From a virus, in IMG/VR virus record IMGVR_UViG_3300019360_000011, positions 1 through 54,593 of that record: a stretch of 54,593 nt of DNA; one strand, given 5' to 3'. Shown here one piece after another: positions 1 to 8,028 of this stretch. The notes beneath the pieces were generated by a model, which worked only from the letters and a program-made list of their open reading frames with translations, ran no database searches and had not been told where the DNA came from. Every line of letters begins with the position of its first letter. Positions within the stretch are counted from its first letter, which is position 1. The position numbers and the translations under genes were made by a program.

Positions 1-123
1 CCGTTCCCGGCGAGCAGCGTGGTCACCTCGAACGCGATCTGGTCGATGGTCCCGCCCTTGAACGGGGCCACGAACGGGAAGGCGCGCAGCGTGCCCGCCG
101 ATGGAGCCCCGGTCACGAGCGCG
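1..123. repeat. Terminal overlap of circular contig (left copy)
   Basis: These 123 bases are identical to 54471-54593. The reading frame of one gene passes without interruption across the join, so the repeat is best read as the assembly overlap of a circular map (a circularly permuted or circularising phage genome) rather than a biological terminal repeat. The unique genome length is 54,470 bp. Confidence 0.95.
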
Positions 124-605
124 TCGGCCGAGTTCTCACCCGCGACGTAGAAGGACGAGATCCCGGATAGGAGGTTCGTGTGCTGAAAGCCCTGGAAGCT
201 CATCCCACGGAAGTCGTAACCGCGTGACTGCCGCTCGTTGCCGGAGCTGTCGATGCACTTCCAGCCGAGCCCGTCCTGATAGACCAGCACGTCGCCAGGC
301 TGCAAGGAGAATGCGTTGAGCGGGAACTCCGAGGCGCTCACGTCGAGCTTGATCGTGATCGTGTGGGCCACCGTGTCCGAGTTGTAGATGTTGATGAACT
401 GGATCCGGCGCTTGAGGTTCGCTCCCGGAGCGGCCAGGAGCGTCGTGGTGCCCGTGGCCGTGAGGCTGAACTGGAAGCCTCCCCAGTCTACCACAGCCAT
501 GCTGGTGTCCAGCTCGACCCACGATCCGTTGATGTAGATCGGGTTCCCTGCGGTAGAGAAGTTCTGGAACTCCAGCGACTTCGTCGTGGCGTCGAGAACG
601 AGCAT
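1..605 (-). CDS. Fibre-like virion protein, N-terminal part (gene crosses the contig ends)
   Basis: Starts at ATG 603-605 and stays open to base 1. It continues at 54470 and stops at 54098, giving 325 residues in all. Residues 1-135 resemble the protein encoded at 610-1350: both open with LDATTK and share a later block ending in GD.L.Y.DG.GW. The two therefore look like a tandem duplication. There is no enzyme motif; the composition rich in Ser, Thr, Gly and Ala is typical of phage fibre or capsid-decoration proteins. The gene lies between the MuF head gene and the head protease, so a head fibre or neck appendage is more likely than a tail fibre. The start lies 4 bases after the stop of the upstream gene. 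The function is inferred from composition and context only. Confidence 0.8.
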   Translation of the reverse strand, partial: MLVLDATTKSLEFQNFSTAGNPIYINGSWVELDTSMAVVDWGGFQFSLTATGTTTLLAAPGANLKRRIQFINIYNSDTVAHTITIKLDVSASEFPLNAFSLQPGDVLVYQDGLGWKCIDSSGNERQSRGYDFRGMSFQGFQHTNLLSGISSFYVAGENSADALVTGAPSAGTLRAFPFVAPFKGGTIDQIAFEVTTLLAGN

Positions 606-609
606 GATC

Positions 610-1350
610 TTAGATCCTCAGGGCGACGCGAGCCATGACCTTGGCAGCACTAAGACCGGTCGGAGCCGCCCACGCTCCGTCCGCCCGAAGGAAATTGCTG
701 ACCCCTCCGCCGCTCGCGGGTGCGAGACCCTTGAGAAGCGAGGTGAAGACGTCCAGTAGGGCCGTAGCCTGAGTCCCCGTCAGGTCCTCGGGGTCTCCTG
801 TCGCGGCAGTGACCCGACCCTTGAAGGTCGACGTCGCGACGTTCGCGAGCTTCGCGTTGGTCACGCCGTCGTCGAGCAGCGACAGCGTTCGATCAGCCGA
901 CAGGTCACCACCACCAGCGAGCGGTGCGGTAGTGTTGATCGTCCGAGTCCCGGGGATCCCTCCGGTCTGCTTCAGGTTTCCGGCAGAGTCAAAGACCCGC
1001 CATCCCTCACCGTCGGCGTACTGGAGCTGGTCACCCGGAGCGATCGTGAACCGAGCCAGCATGAACTCGACCGCAGAGTCGTCCAGGATCACCTGGATCT
1101 GGTGCGAGACGGAGTCGAGGTTTATGACGGTGATGAGTCCGACCTTGTTGATCTGCCCGGCCGCCGGGACCGGCACCATCTCGACCGACGTGACACCGTT
1201 CGTGTTCCCGCGCGTCCCGAGAGCGTCGATGAAGTCCTGGGTCGATACGTTGATCCGGATGTAAGACGCGTTCCAGACTGCCTCGAGCGTGGAGATCGCC
1301 TCTCCGAGCTTGACCGTGAGCTTCTTCGTGGTCGCGTCGAGTAGGATCAC
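610..1350 (-). CDS. Fibre-like virion protein with collar-type repeat
   Basis: 246 residues. I chose the GTG at 1350 because it overlaps the upstream stop as GTGA, the usual coupling in this genome; an upstream in-frame ATG would read through the neighbour. Residues 1-130 are related to the next gene (605 leftward). The C-terminal part contains a pattern common in phage fibres: DDGVTNAKLANV, TFKGRVTAATGDPEDL and FLRADGAWAAP. It is therefore probably a trimeric fibre or decoration protein of the virion. It is part of a run of three short fibre-like genes between MuF and the head protease. Its receptor or binding partner cannot be told from the sequence. Confidence 0.8.
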   Translation of the reverse strand: MILLDATTKKLTVKLGEAISTLEAVWNASYIRINVSTQDFIDALGTRGNTNGVTSVEMVPVPAAGQINKVGLITVINLDSVSHQIQVILDDSAVEFMLARFTIAPGDQLQYADGEGWRVFDSAGNLKQTGGIPGTRTINTTAPLAGGGDLSADRTLSLLDDGVTNAKLANVATSTFKGRVTAATGDPEDLTGTQATALLDVFTSLLKGLAPASGGGVSNFLRADGAWAAPTGLSAAKVMARVALRI

Positions 1351-1712
1351 GCACACCTCAGCGCTTGCTTGACCAGCATCTTCTTCATCGTGAGCCCGCC
1401 ACTCCCACCACCAGCGGCCCACTTGACGCCGAGCGTCTGTGCAGAGTCGGCCGTCAGGACGTCTCCATCCGAGCCCACCGGCAGACGTGCGGTGTCGAGC
1501 CCGTCGTGCGTGAGCAGATCACCCTTGGTCGTGAGCCCGACTCCGGTGCCTCCGGCCGTGTTGATCCACTCAAGCCCGTCGCAGTAGCGCAGCTGTCCAC
1601 CGACGAGAATCACGCGGTTCAGATACTCTGGGCCAGGCTCCGGCTCCTCTCCGAGCGCGTACGCCGGGATGGCCGCGACCCCGAGCCGGACCGGCCGCTT
1701 GAAGATCGGCAC
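1347..1712 (-). CDS. Small fibre-like virion protein
   Basis: 121 residues starting with GTG at 1712, which shares one base with the TAG stop of the MuF gene. The motif TKGDLLTHDG, the segment DTARLPVGSDG and the segment GVKWA form a well-known phage fibre or collar repeat. The C-terminus MKKMLVKQALRCA is basic. The gene overlaps the start of the next fibre gene by four bases. It probably provides an attachment point for the two larger proteins downstream; this is inferred from order and composition. Confidence 0.75.
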   Translation of the reverse strand: MPIFKRPVRLGVAAIPAYALGEEPEPGPEYLNRVILVGGQLRYCDGLEWINTAGGTGVGLTTKGDLLTHDGLDTARLPVGSDGDVLTADSAQTLGVKWAAGGGSGGLTMKKMLVKQALRCA

Positions 1713-3019
1713 TAGCCTCTGCCTCTCGGGACGAACAGATCCTCGTAGCAGTCACAGTGCGGGTGCGCGGGCGGAGCCTCGATCTCTCGTCCATCGGGCA
1801 GCTCCCAGACCCCGAAGAGCCCGATCGAGGTTCCGACCATCTCGTCGCAGATCACGGGGCAGCTGTCGCCTCGAGGATGCCACACCCTCTCGACGTTGCT
1901 CGGCAGGTCTTCCGCGCGCCAGATCTCGAGCTGCGCCAGACTCCGCGCACGCCGGAGCTCAAAGGAGACGATCGACTGGGCGCGCGCGAGCAGCAGTCGG
2001 CGCTCGTAGCGGTCGGCCCAGCCTCGGACCTGCGAGTCGGTCAGACCGTTCCTCGGCACACGAACCGAGAGCAGCCCGTTCTCCACCGTCGTGCCGCCCT
2101 GTGCTCCCCGCAGACGAGCGACAAAGTTGGCGATCGCCTCGTCCTGCGCGGTGTTCGGCTCCAGCTGCCGCGCGATCCGCCCCGCCAGGATCGACTCGCT
2201 CTGGCCGGTCACGAGGCCACCGGCGATCATCCCTCGGAACACGTCGCGCTGCGCCTCGCTGAGGTCCGCGAGCTCGAGACCGTTGCGACGCACCCAGCGC
2301 GCGGCGATCGGGTCGACCTCGACGCGAGAGGACCGACGCGCGACGCGCCACTCGCTCATGTCACGGAGGGTGACGCCTTGAGCGCCACGCGCGCAGGGAG
2401 CTACCTCTATCTTGATGCCACGATCCTCCAGGTCATCGATCTCTTCCTGCGTGACAGGGAACGTCGGACGGCCCTTGCTCTCGACACCATGCTTGCACTC
2501 CGGCAGATGGATCACCGCACGGAAGTTCACACCTGTCATCACGACACCGATGGCACCCTTCGGGATGGCGAGGTCGCCTACCTCGCCAGGACGACCACGA
2601 TGCCCGTGGTTCCCTGAGCCAGACCCGCCCAGCAGCCGCAGCCCGTCCACGATCGCGTGCTGGAGATCCGTCGAGCTCTCGAAGACGTCCAGGCCGTCGA
2701 TCACGATCGCGAGAGCGCTCGCGCGCTCGGACGTCGGGGCCACTCCTCCGAGCGAGTTGACGTCAGCGAAGACTCGATGGATGTCGTCGTCAGACGTGGC
2801 GTGGATCTCGAGACGCCCGATGTCGGTGACTAGCTTCTCCCATCGCCGCTGACGCCGGTCCTCGCGGTCTCCGCCCGGAGAGCTGCCGCCGATCTCGCCG
2901 GGCCTGCCGGCGTGCCCGAAGTTGCCGGAGCCTGGCCCACCCGCGACGCGAGGCTGCGCCGACAGGCGCGGAACGACCGCCCGGTAGCGCACCTCGGAGC
3001 GGAGAGCCCGATACCTCAT
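1712..3019 (-). CDS. MuF-like head morphogenesis (minor capsid) protein
   Basis: 435 residues, ATG at 3019, overlapping the portal stop by four bases. The C-terminal third resembles the Mu gpF domain: an arginine-rich helical region (LARAQSIVSFELRRARSLAQ), then VWHPRGDSCPVICDEM and the closing PPAHPHCDCYEDLF with His/Cys residues. MuF proteins join portal to capsid and are injected or act in head assembly. Two copies of a glycine-rich motif, GSGNFGHAGRPG near residue 30 and GSGNHGHRGRPG near residue 130, precede it; a third copy is in the head protease. The order terminase-portal-MuF supports the call. Confidence 0.88.
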   Translation of the reverse strand: MRYRALRSEVRYRAVVPRLSAQPRVAGGPGSGNFGHAGRPGEIGGSSPGGDREDRRQRRWEKLVTDIGRLEIHATSDDDIHRVFADVNSLGGVAPTSERASALAIVIDGLDVFESSTDLQHAIVDGLRLLGGSGSGNHGHRGRPGEVGDLAIPKGAIGVVMTGVNFRAVIHLPECKHGVESKGRPTFPVTQEEIDDLEDRGIKIEVAPCARGAQGVTLRDMSEWRVARRSSRVEVDPIAARWVRRNGLELADLSEAQRDVFRGMIAGGLVTGQSESILAGRIARQLEPNTAQDEAIANFVARLRGAQGGTTVENGLLSVRVPRNGLTDSQVRGWADRYERRLLLARAQSIVSFELRRARSLAQLEIWRAEDLPSNVERVWHPRGDSCPVICDEMVGTSIGLFGVWELPDGREIEAPPAHPHCDCYEDLFVPRGRG

Positions 3020-4464
3020 CCCGCGCTCTGCTCCCCTGGCGCGGTCCCGTCGGCTCCGACCTGCGTCGGGTCAGCGTCCTCCGGCAGAGGCTTCAGCCCG
3101 CGCTCCTTGCGCACGGCGTTGATGCTCGCGATCTTGTCGGCCCGCTTCTTCTCGTCCTCCACCGCCTGCTTTCCCTCGAACTCCATCAGCTGCTCGGGAG
3201 AGAGCGGCTCGAGGCGCAGCACGCGGTCTCGGATCTCGGCGGGCAGCACCACCGGACCACCGGCTGACTTGCTCAGGCCGGACCAGTCCTTCGCGATGGT
3301 GGAGCGCTCGTTCTGGGTGAGCGACTCGATCTCCGGCCACCGCACCTCGTACTCGGTCGGAGCCGGCAGCGCACCGTGCTCGATCAGGGTGTTCACGAGG
3401 GGACGCACGATCATCGGCTCGGCGTAGTCGGAGCGGCGGTCCGTGACGCGCGTGTCCCAGTTCTCGCGGTCCTGCGTGCTCGCCAGCTCGCCACGCTCGC
3501 TGCCCATCAGGATCCGCTTCGGGATCCCCGTGCTGCCGGAGACGAGCCCGAGCAGCCCGTCGAGCTGGTTCGCGAAGTTCGACACGTCGCTGCCGAGCGG
3601 CGTCACCTCCATGCCGCGCGTCAGCATGGTGCGGCGCATCTGATGGACGAACTCGTCCATCTGCTCCTTCGTCTTCTGGACGTCCGGCTCCGACATCTCG
3701 ACGTCCTTCTCGAGGTTGAACAGCAGGCCCTGGTGGACGCGCAGCCAGAAAGCCTCGCTGCCACCGCCGCTCACCTTCTCGAGGTCGTCGAGGAAGTTCC
3801 ACACCGGAGCGAGGCGCGCGTCCCCGAACACCCGATCGTCCAGCGTGTCCTCCGCGACGTGGATGAGCCGCGTCCAGTGCACGCGGACGCTGAACGCCTT
3901 CTGCTTCATCGCCCCGCTGATCGCGCGTCGCGAGAGCGTGTACATCGTCGGGAGCCCGAATCGCGCGTTCTCGGGGTCCTCCTCGTACGTCGTGATCACC
4001 GCCTCGTCCTCGCCGTAAGCCTGGAGGTAGAGGACGTCCTCCTGCGAGGACATCTGCTGAAGCTCCTCGCTCAGATTGCCTGGCGCTCCGATCAGCAGCA
4101 CCGCGTAGCGTCCGAGCCCGACGAGGACGTCCAGCCGCGAGAGCGCGGCCCACACGCCGATGCGGTCGTTCAGCGCGACCCACGCCTCCTCGAACGGCGT
4201 GCTGACCTGGGGATCCTGGTCCTCCACCAGCTCGGCTCCACCGCGCCACGTCGCCTCGGGGTACGCGCGCGCCACGCGACGCGCGATGCCGTTGCGCTCG
4301 TAGCGCGAGCGGAAGTCCGTCGGGCGCAGCACGCGCTGGTACCCGAGCGCCTCGTACAGGTCCCGCTTGCCGCCGAACGTGATGCCCGCGCGGCTCGCTA
4401 GCCCAGCACGGCTGATGATGTCGCTCAACACCCGGAGCGGGGCCATCTGGAACAGCTTCGCCAT
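3016..4464 (-). CDS. Portal protein
   Basis: 482 residues, ATG at 4464, immediately after large terminase and before MuF, the classic order. The N-terminus resembles the DUF1073/HI1409-type portal family: LYEALGYQRVLRPTDFRSRY followed by NGIARRVARAYPEATWRGG. The middle holds VGLGRYAVLLIGAP and GLLGLVSGSTGIPKRILMG. The acidic and basic C-terminal tail is predicted to be flexible. The product would form the dodecameric ring at the capsid vertex, the docking site for terminase and the tail neck. Both ends overlap neighbours by one to four bases, indicating translational coupling. Confidence 0.9.
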   Translation of the reverse strand: MAKLFQMAPLRVLSDIISRAGLASRAGITFGGKRDLYEALGYQRVLRPTDFRSRYERNGIARRVARAYPEATWRGGAELVEDQDPQVSTPFEEAWVALNDRIGVWAALSRLDVLVGLGRYAVLLIGAPGNLSEELQQMSSQEDVLYLQAYGEDEAVITTYEEDPENARFGLPTMYTLSRRAISGAMKQKAFSVRVHWTRLIHVAEDTLDDRVFGDARLAPVWNFLDDLEKVSGGGSEAFWLRVHQGLLFNLEKDVEMSEPDVQKTKEQMDEFVHQMRRTMLTRGMEVTPLGSDVSNFANQLDGLLGLVSGSTGIPKRILMGSERGELASTQDRENWDTRVTDRRSDYAEPMIVRPLVNTLIEHGALPAPTEYEVRWPEIESLTQNERSTIAKDWSGLSKSAGGPVVLPAEIRDRVLRLEPLSPEQLMEFEGKQAVEDEKKRADKIASINAVRKERGLKPLPEDADPTQVGADGTAPGEQSAG

Positions 4465-5798
4465 CAGAGTGCTCCTCCGACGATCCTCGAGCGACGCGTC
4501 TCCTCGATCGCGTACCGAAGCGCGTCGATCAGGTGGTTGCTCTCGTCGACGAGGATCGGCATCACGACGCCGCTCAGCTGGTCGACCTTATAAGAGTAGT
4601 ACGTCAGCTCGTTGATGAGGTTCTTGCAGCGCGGATGAACGATGATGTCGTAACTCTGGAGGAACGCGATGCCCTCCTCCACGCTGTTCGCTCCCTTGAT
4701 CGAGGGACGCATCCGGCGATACCCGTGGCGCTGGAGGTGGCTGATCGTCTCCGGCCGCGCGCTGTCCGCCGTGACCACCTCCCCACGCGCGACGCCGTGC
4801 CCGGGGCGACGACAGTGCGTCGGCGCCACGTCGCAGCTTCCCTCACACGTGAGCCCGTCGAAGAAGTGCGGCGTGTTCTCGATGTCGAGCCCAACGCGAT
4901 AGCGCTCGTAGTCGACGCACAGCGTCCGACTGTCCTTGAAGAAGCAACGCACCATCGTGGTCGGGTCCGTCGCGAAGCCCCAGTCCGACCCGTACAGGAA
5001 ACGCTTGCTCTCCGACACGAACTCCTCGACGCGCCAGTTCTTGAAGACGCGCGCCTCGCTGATCTTGCGGTACTCACCCTCCCACACGTGCGCCTTCTTG
5101 TCCGGGTCACGACGCTCGTCCCACGCGATCTCGTCCTTCATCTCCTGCGGGAGATACGGATTGTCGCGCCACGACGTGCGCACCGAGATCGCGGACGGGG
5201 GCGGGACATCTCCGCGGAAGAACTCGTCGATCGGGTCGGTCGGGTCGATCGGGTTCCACGAGGCCCAGATCTCGCTGCCCTCCTTACGGATCGTGGGACG
5301 CAGGAGGTCCAGGCTACGCCGAGAGAGGCTCTGCGCCTCCTCGACCCACGCGACGTCGTAGCCTTCCAGCGACTTCAGCGAGTCGGCGGTGTGGTCCTGC
5401 ATGCCCTGGAAGATGATGACTCCCCCGCTGCCGTTGACGCTCGACTGGATCGACGTGTTGAGAGTCCTGAAGCGACCGCGATAGCCCATCGCGACGATCT
5501 TGTCCTCGATGAGCCGCTTCACCGACTGCTCCAGGGAGCGCTGGATCTCGCGGACGCACACGACGCGCAGAGATGGCTGCTCGACACAGCGTCGCACGAG
5601 GTACTCCGCGAAGAAGTGACTCTTCGCCCCGCCCCGACCGCCGTACGCACCCTTATAGCGTGAGCGCGCCAGGAGCGGCTGGAACGCCGGCAGCACGCGC
5701 GTCGGCCACTCCGCCGCAGAGAGCTGGCGCTGACGAAACTCGTCGTAGCGTCGGTCGGCCACGTCGTCGAAGTCGAAGTCGAGGACGGCCGAGCTCAA
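4464..5798 (-). CDS. Terminase large subunit
   Basis: 444 residues, the usual size for PBSX/SPP1-type large terminases. The Walker A motif GGRGGAKS is at residues 53-60 and the Walker B motif DVAWVEE at 148-154. The coupling region WASWNPIDPTDPIDEFF and the nuclease-domain start YGSDWGFATDPTT (first metal-binding Asp) follow, with further acidic residues near the C-terminus (DALRYAIEE). It packages DNA into the procapsid using ATP and cuts the concatemer. An unusual Cys/His-rich insert (C-E-G-S-C then THCRRPGH) sits in the nuclease domain. It overlaps the putative small subunit by four bases. Confidence 0.95.
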   Translation of the reverse strand: MSSAVLDFDFDDVADRRYDEFRQRQLSAAEWPTRVLPAFQPLLARSRYKGAYGGRGGAKSHFFAEYLVRRCVEQPSLRVVCVREIQRSLEQSVKRLIEDKIVAMGYRGRFRTLNTSIQSSVNGSGGVIIFQGMQDHTADSLKSLEGYDVAWVEEAQSLSRRSLDLLRPTIRKEGSEIWASWNPIDPTDPIDEFFRGDVPPPSAISVRTSWRDNPYLPQEMKDEIAWDERRDPDKKAHVWEGEYRKISEARVFKNWRVEEFVSESKRFLYGSDWGFATDPTTMVRCFFKDSRTLCVDYERYRVGLDIENTPHFFDGLTCEGSCDVAPTHCRRPGHGVARGEVVTADSARPETISHLQRHGYRRMRPSIKGANSVEEGIAFLQSYDIIVHPRCKNLINELTYYSYKVDQLSGVVMPILVDESNHLIDALRYAIEETRRSRIVGGAL

Positions 5799-6298
5799 GG
5801 GGTCACCACCGTGGCCGAGACGTCTATGGGAGGTAGCGCAGACGCGCTCTGCGCGGCGACGAGACGGTTGCGCGCCAGCTCGCGGATCTTGAAGAGCTCC
5901 TCCGACTCCTCAGGAGTGAGGTACTCGATCCACGCGCTGCGTCCGTCGTCCACGCTCACGCTGGCCTTCATCCCCATCTGCGGCGTCCGATCGAGCAGCG
6001 CGATCAGCGCCCGGATCTTGGTCTCGTCGTTCCTCGGCATCCCGCGACCGCAGAGCACGCACGGGTCTTCCTCCGGAGAGTCCTTCGTGAACTCCTCGAG
6101 ACGCTCGGAGAACGCGAGAGCGTTCGCCTCCAGCCACTTCAGTGCCTCTCGTGTGGTGCTCCTCGGTCCGCCCGGGACTGCGCGTCGCGGATCGAAGCCC
6201 GGACGGAAGAGATGCGCGGGTCTCGCTGACTGGTTGCTGTCTGGAGGCACACTCGGTCCGTCCTCGCGCACTGGCGTCGTCGTCGGACCAACGTTCAT
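5795..6298 (-). CDS. Putative terminase small subunit
   Basis: 167 residues with no strong family signature. The position directly upstream of the large terminase, with a four-base overlap, suggests the DNA-recognition subunit of packaging. It has a proline-rich N-terminus, a CVLCGRG zinc-knuckle-like segment near residue 80 and helices rich in charged residues. The ATG at 6298 lacks a clear Shine-Dalgarno sequence. The frame stays open upstream to 6373 and includes plausible coding (LYIGQTFG) behind an AGGAG at about 6360, but no ATG, GTG or TTG is available there. The iteron block just upstream would fit a small-terminase binding (pac) site. Confidence 0.6.
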   Translation of the reverse strand: MNVGPTTTPVREDGPSVPPDSNQSARPAHLFRPGFDPRRAVPGGPRSTTREALKWLEANALAFSERLEEFTKDSPEEDPCVLCGRGMPRNDETKIRALIALLDRTPQMGMKASVSVDDGRSAWIEYLTPEESEELFKIRELARNRLVAAQSASALPPIDVSATVVTP

Positions 6299-6795
6299 CT
6301 CGGGGACGAATGGTACGCCGAACGTTTGCCCGATGTAAAGGAAAATATTCCGACGACTCCTAAGTCATACCCACCCTACTGGAGTTAGGACCGGCCACCC
6401 ACCTGAAAGCAGGAGTACTCGTGTGCGCCCTTTAATGAAGACGCGCGCGGGCGCGCGCGGGGGGGGACCAAACCTCGGCGGCATTGGGCGGTAAAGACTC
6501 GATAGAGGACGCCACCCATTACCGCCGAGTCGGCGGCATTGGGCGGCATTGGGGAACCTCGGCGGTATTGGGGAAACCCGAGGTTTTCTCGTTACCACCC
6601 TCATTTCATCCTCTATCGAGTCTTTACCGCCCAATGCCGCCCAATGCCGCCCAATACCGCCGAACCATACCACATCCCTAACTCACTCATACTATTAGTA
6701 TAGAACCAATACCGCCCAATGCCGCCGAGCTATCTACACGGGACCCCGCCGCGCACACCCCCATCACGGGGCGTAACCGGGGACCCTGTCGTGAG
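6299..6795. promoter_or_regulatory. Non-coding iteron and inverted-repeat block (origin or packaging-site candidate)
   Basis: About 500 bases without a convincing gene, between the end of the replication genes and the start of the terminase genes. It holds six exact copies of ATTGGGCGG or its complement (6483, 6538, 6627, 6637, 6647 and 6712), three of them spaced exactly 10 bp. Two variants ATTGGGGAA lie at 6548 and 6567. A 15-base palindrome, CCGCCGA-G-TCGGCGG, is at 6522-6536. A stem AACCTCGG/CCGAGGTT at 6555-6585 is followed by TTTTCTC. GC-rich alternating CGCG is at about 6451-6470. Iterons next to replication and terminase genes suggest an origin, a pac site, or both. Confidence 0.6.
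6477..6641. repeat. 33-bp perfect inverted repeat enclosing iterons
   Basis: The left arm 6477-6509 and right arm 6609-6641 are exact reverse complements over 33 bases, separated by 99 bases. Each arm includes an iteron and the segment TAAAGACTCGATAGAGGA. As single-stranded DNA or RNA this would form a long stem crowned by the 6522-6536 palindrome and the 6555-6585 hairpin. Confidence 0.9.
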
Positions 6796-8028
6796 TTACA
6801 GCTCTTCGGTGGGCTCCGGTCCGAGCTCTGTCTGGACCTCGACACCGGGTCTCGCCCAGATCGCGCGGGGTGGAAATCCTGTCGACATGCGCGACAGGCC
6901 GAGCGCCTTGCGGGCTCGCTCGACAAGACGCTCGCTGTGGTGCGCCTTCTTCGCAGCGTCTTTTATGTCGCTGGACCAAGCCCACCCGCTCTTCGTCTTC
7001 TCCATGAAGGACCGCAACCACTCTACTGCGTCGTTCGTCTTACCGGCGTTATTCGTAGCCACGTCATAGACCACATCGTTGATGGAGATCTCGCTCACCC
7101 CTTGCCACACGACGCGAGAGGTCCGCAATGCAAAGCCAGTCCCATTCACCTCAGTGCCCTCGATCGTGAAGAGCATCGTGGGTGAGTCATCACCGCTCAG
7201 TCCGGTGTTATTCTTCGGGACGCCGAGCAATCGTTGCTTGGGATTGTTCGGGTCACGTACGACGTACTGGACCGCACGTGATGTCGCTACGAACGCTCGG
7301 CTGCCCATCACGGTGGTCAGTGGGTCGCTGGCGTTGCTCTTGTTCACATGGATAACGCCGATGGTGGTCACGCTTGAGTCCTGGCTCAACTTCGCTATCG
7401 GCTCCAGTCCCTGGCGCACGGTCTGATCCTTGTGGCTGTCCAGCCTGCTACTCAGCCGCGACATGAGCGGATCAAGCAGCATCGCCACAGCGCGGGTCTC
7501 TTCCACCTTAGCCTGGATCTGTTTGATGTCGTCGGGTAGACTGAGGGTGAACTCGCCGATCTCCTCGACGTGCACGGTCGCCTTATAGACTAAGCCGAGA
7601 TCTGCTCCTGCTGCCATCAAGCGCGGAACCACCGTCTTAGGCCAGCTGTCCTCTGTCGCGACGATGATGACCGCGCGCGGTTCGCCGAAGAAGTGCCCGT
7701 GTAGCTGGCCTCGTGTTACGCGGGCGAGAAGCTCGTATCCGAGCGTGGACTTTCCCTCGTTCTCGCGCCCGGCGATCAGCGTCAACTCCCCGAGGGGGAT
7801 GCGTCCGATAGGCTGATCCCCAAAGTGCCGATGGAAACGTGGCGGGGGTGTCTCCTCCCAGAACCACAACGTCTGTTCGGGCCGGATCGAGTCGGCTCGG
7901 GTGAGTACCACCTTCCGCGCGGCGCTCTCCTCCTCACGCACCTGGCGTTCGGCGAGCTTATCGATGCGGCGGCTGACGATGCGCTCTTTCAGCTTCTTAG
8001 TGAGAGTAGAGTCCTCGACCTTTACCAC
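6796..8028 (-). CDS. RecA-fold AAA ATPase, probable replicative helicase (RepA/DnaB-like)
   Basis: 410 residues. The Walker A motif GRENEGKST is at residues 87-95, followed by VIIVATEDSW (near 120-130), the Walker B-like strand AVAMLLDPLMS, and VTTIGVIHVNKS (motif H4-like). This order matches AAA_25/RepA-type hexameric helicases that often follow a primase-polymerase in phages. The C-terminal 70 residues (WAWSSDIKDAAKKAHHSERLVERARKALG) look like a winged-helix tail. It overlaps the primase-polymerase gene by seven bases and is the last replication gene before the iteron block. The likely role is unwinding DNA at the phage fork; a RadA/recombination role is the alternative. Confidence 0.85.
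   Translation of the reverse strand: MVKVEDSTLTKKLKERIVSRRIDKLAERQVREEESAARKVVLTRADSIRPEQTLWFWEETPPPRFHRHFGDQPIGRIPLGELTLIAGRENEGKSTLGYELLARVTRGQLHGHFFGEPRAVIIVATEDSWPKTVVPRLMAAGADLGLVYKATVHVEEIGEFTLSLPDDIKQIQAKVEETRAVAMLLDPLMSRLSSRLDSHKDQTVRQGLEPIAKLSQDSSVTTIGVIHVNKSNASDPLTTVMGSRAFVATSRAVQYVVRDPNNPKQRLLGVPKNNTGLSGDDSPTMLFTIEGTEVNGTGFALRTSRVVWQGVSEISINDVVYDVATNNAGKTNDAVEWLRSFMEKTKSGWAWSSDIKDAAKKAHHSERLVERARKALGLSRMSTGFPPRAIWARPGVEVQTELGPEPTEEL

Noticed and set aside
1-123. True direct terminal repeat of a linear phage genome
   Set aside because: The copies cut a gene that is intact only when joined, and 123 bases fits an assembly overlap. Read-end mapping would be needed to claim otherwise.
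1757-2617. Long rightward open frames opposite the MuF, portal, terminase, protease and fibre genes
   Set aside because: They are shadows of high-GC leftward coding sequence. The leftward frames carry recognisable domains and ordered overlaps.
6365-6681. Open frames on both strands in the iteron block
   Set aside because: They encode low-complexity peptides that mirror each other because of the inverted repeat, lack ribosome binding sites and do not resemble proteins.
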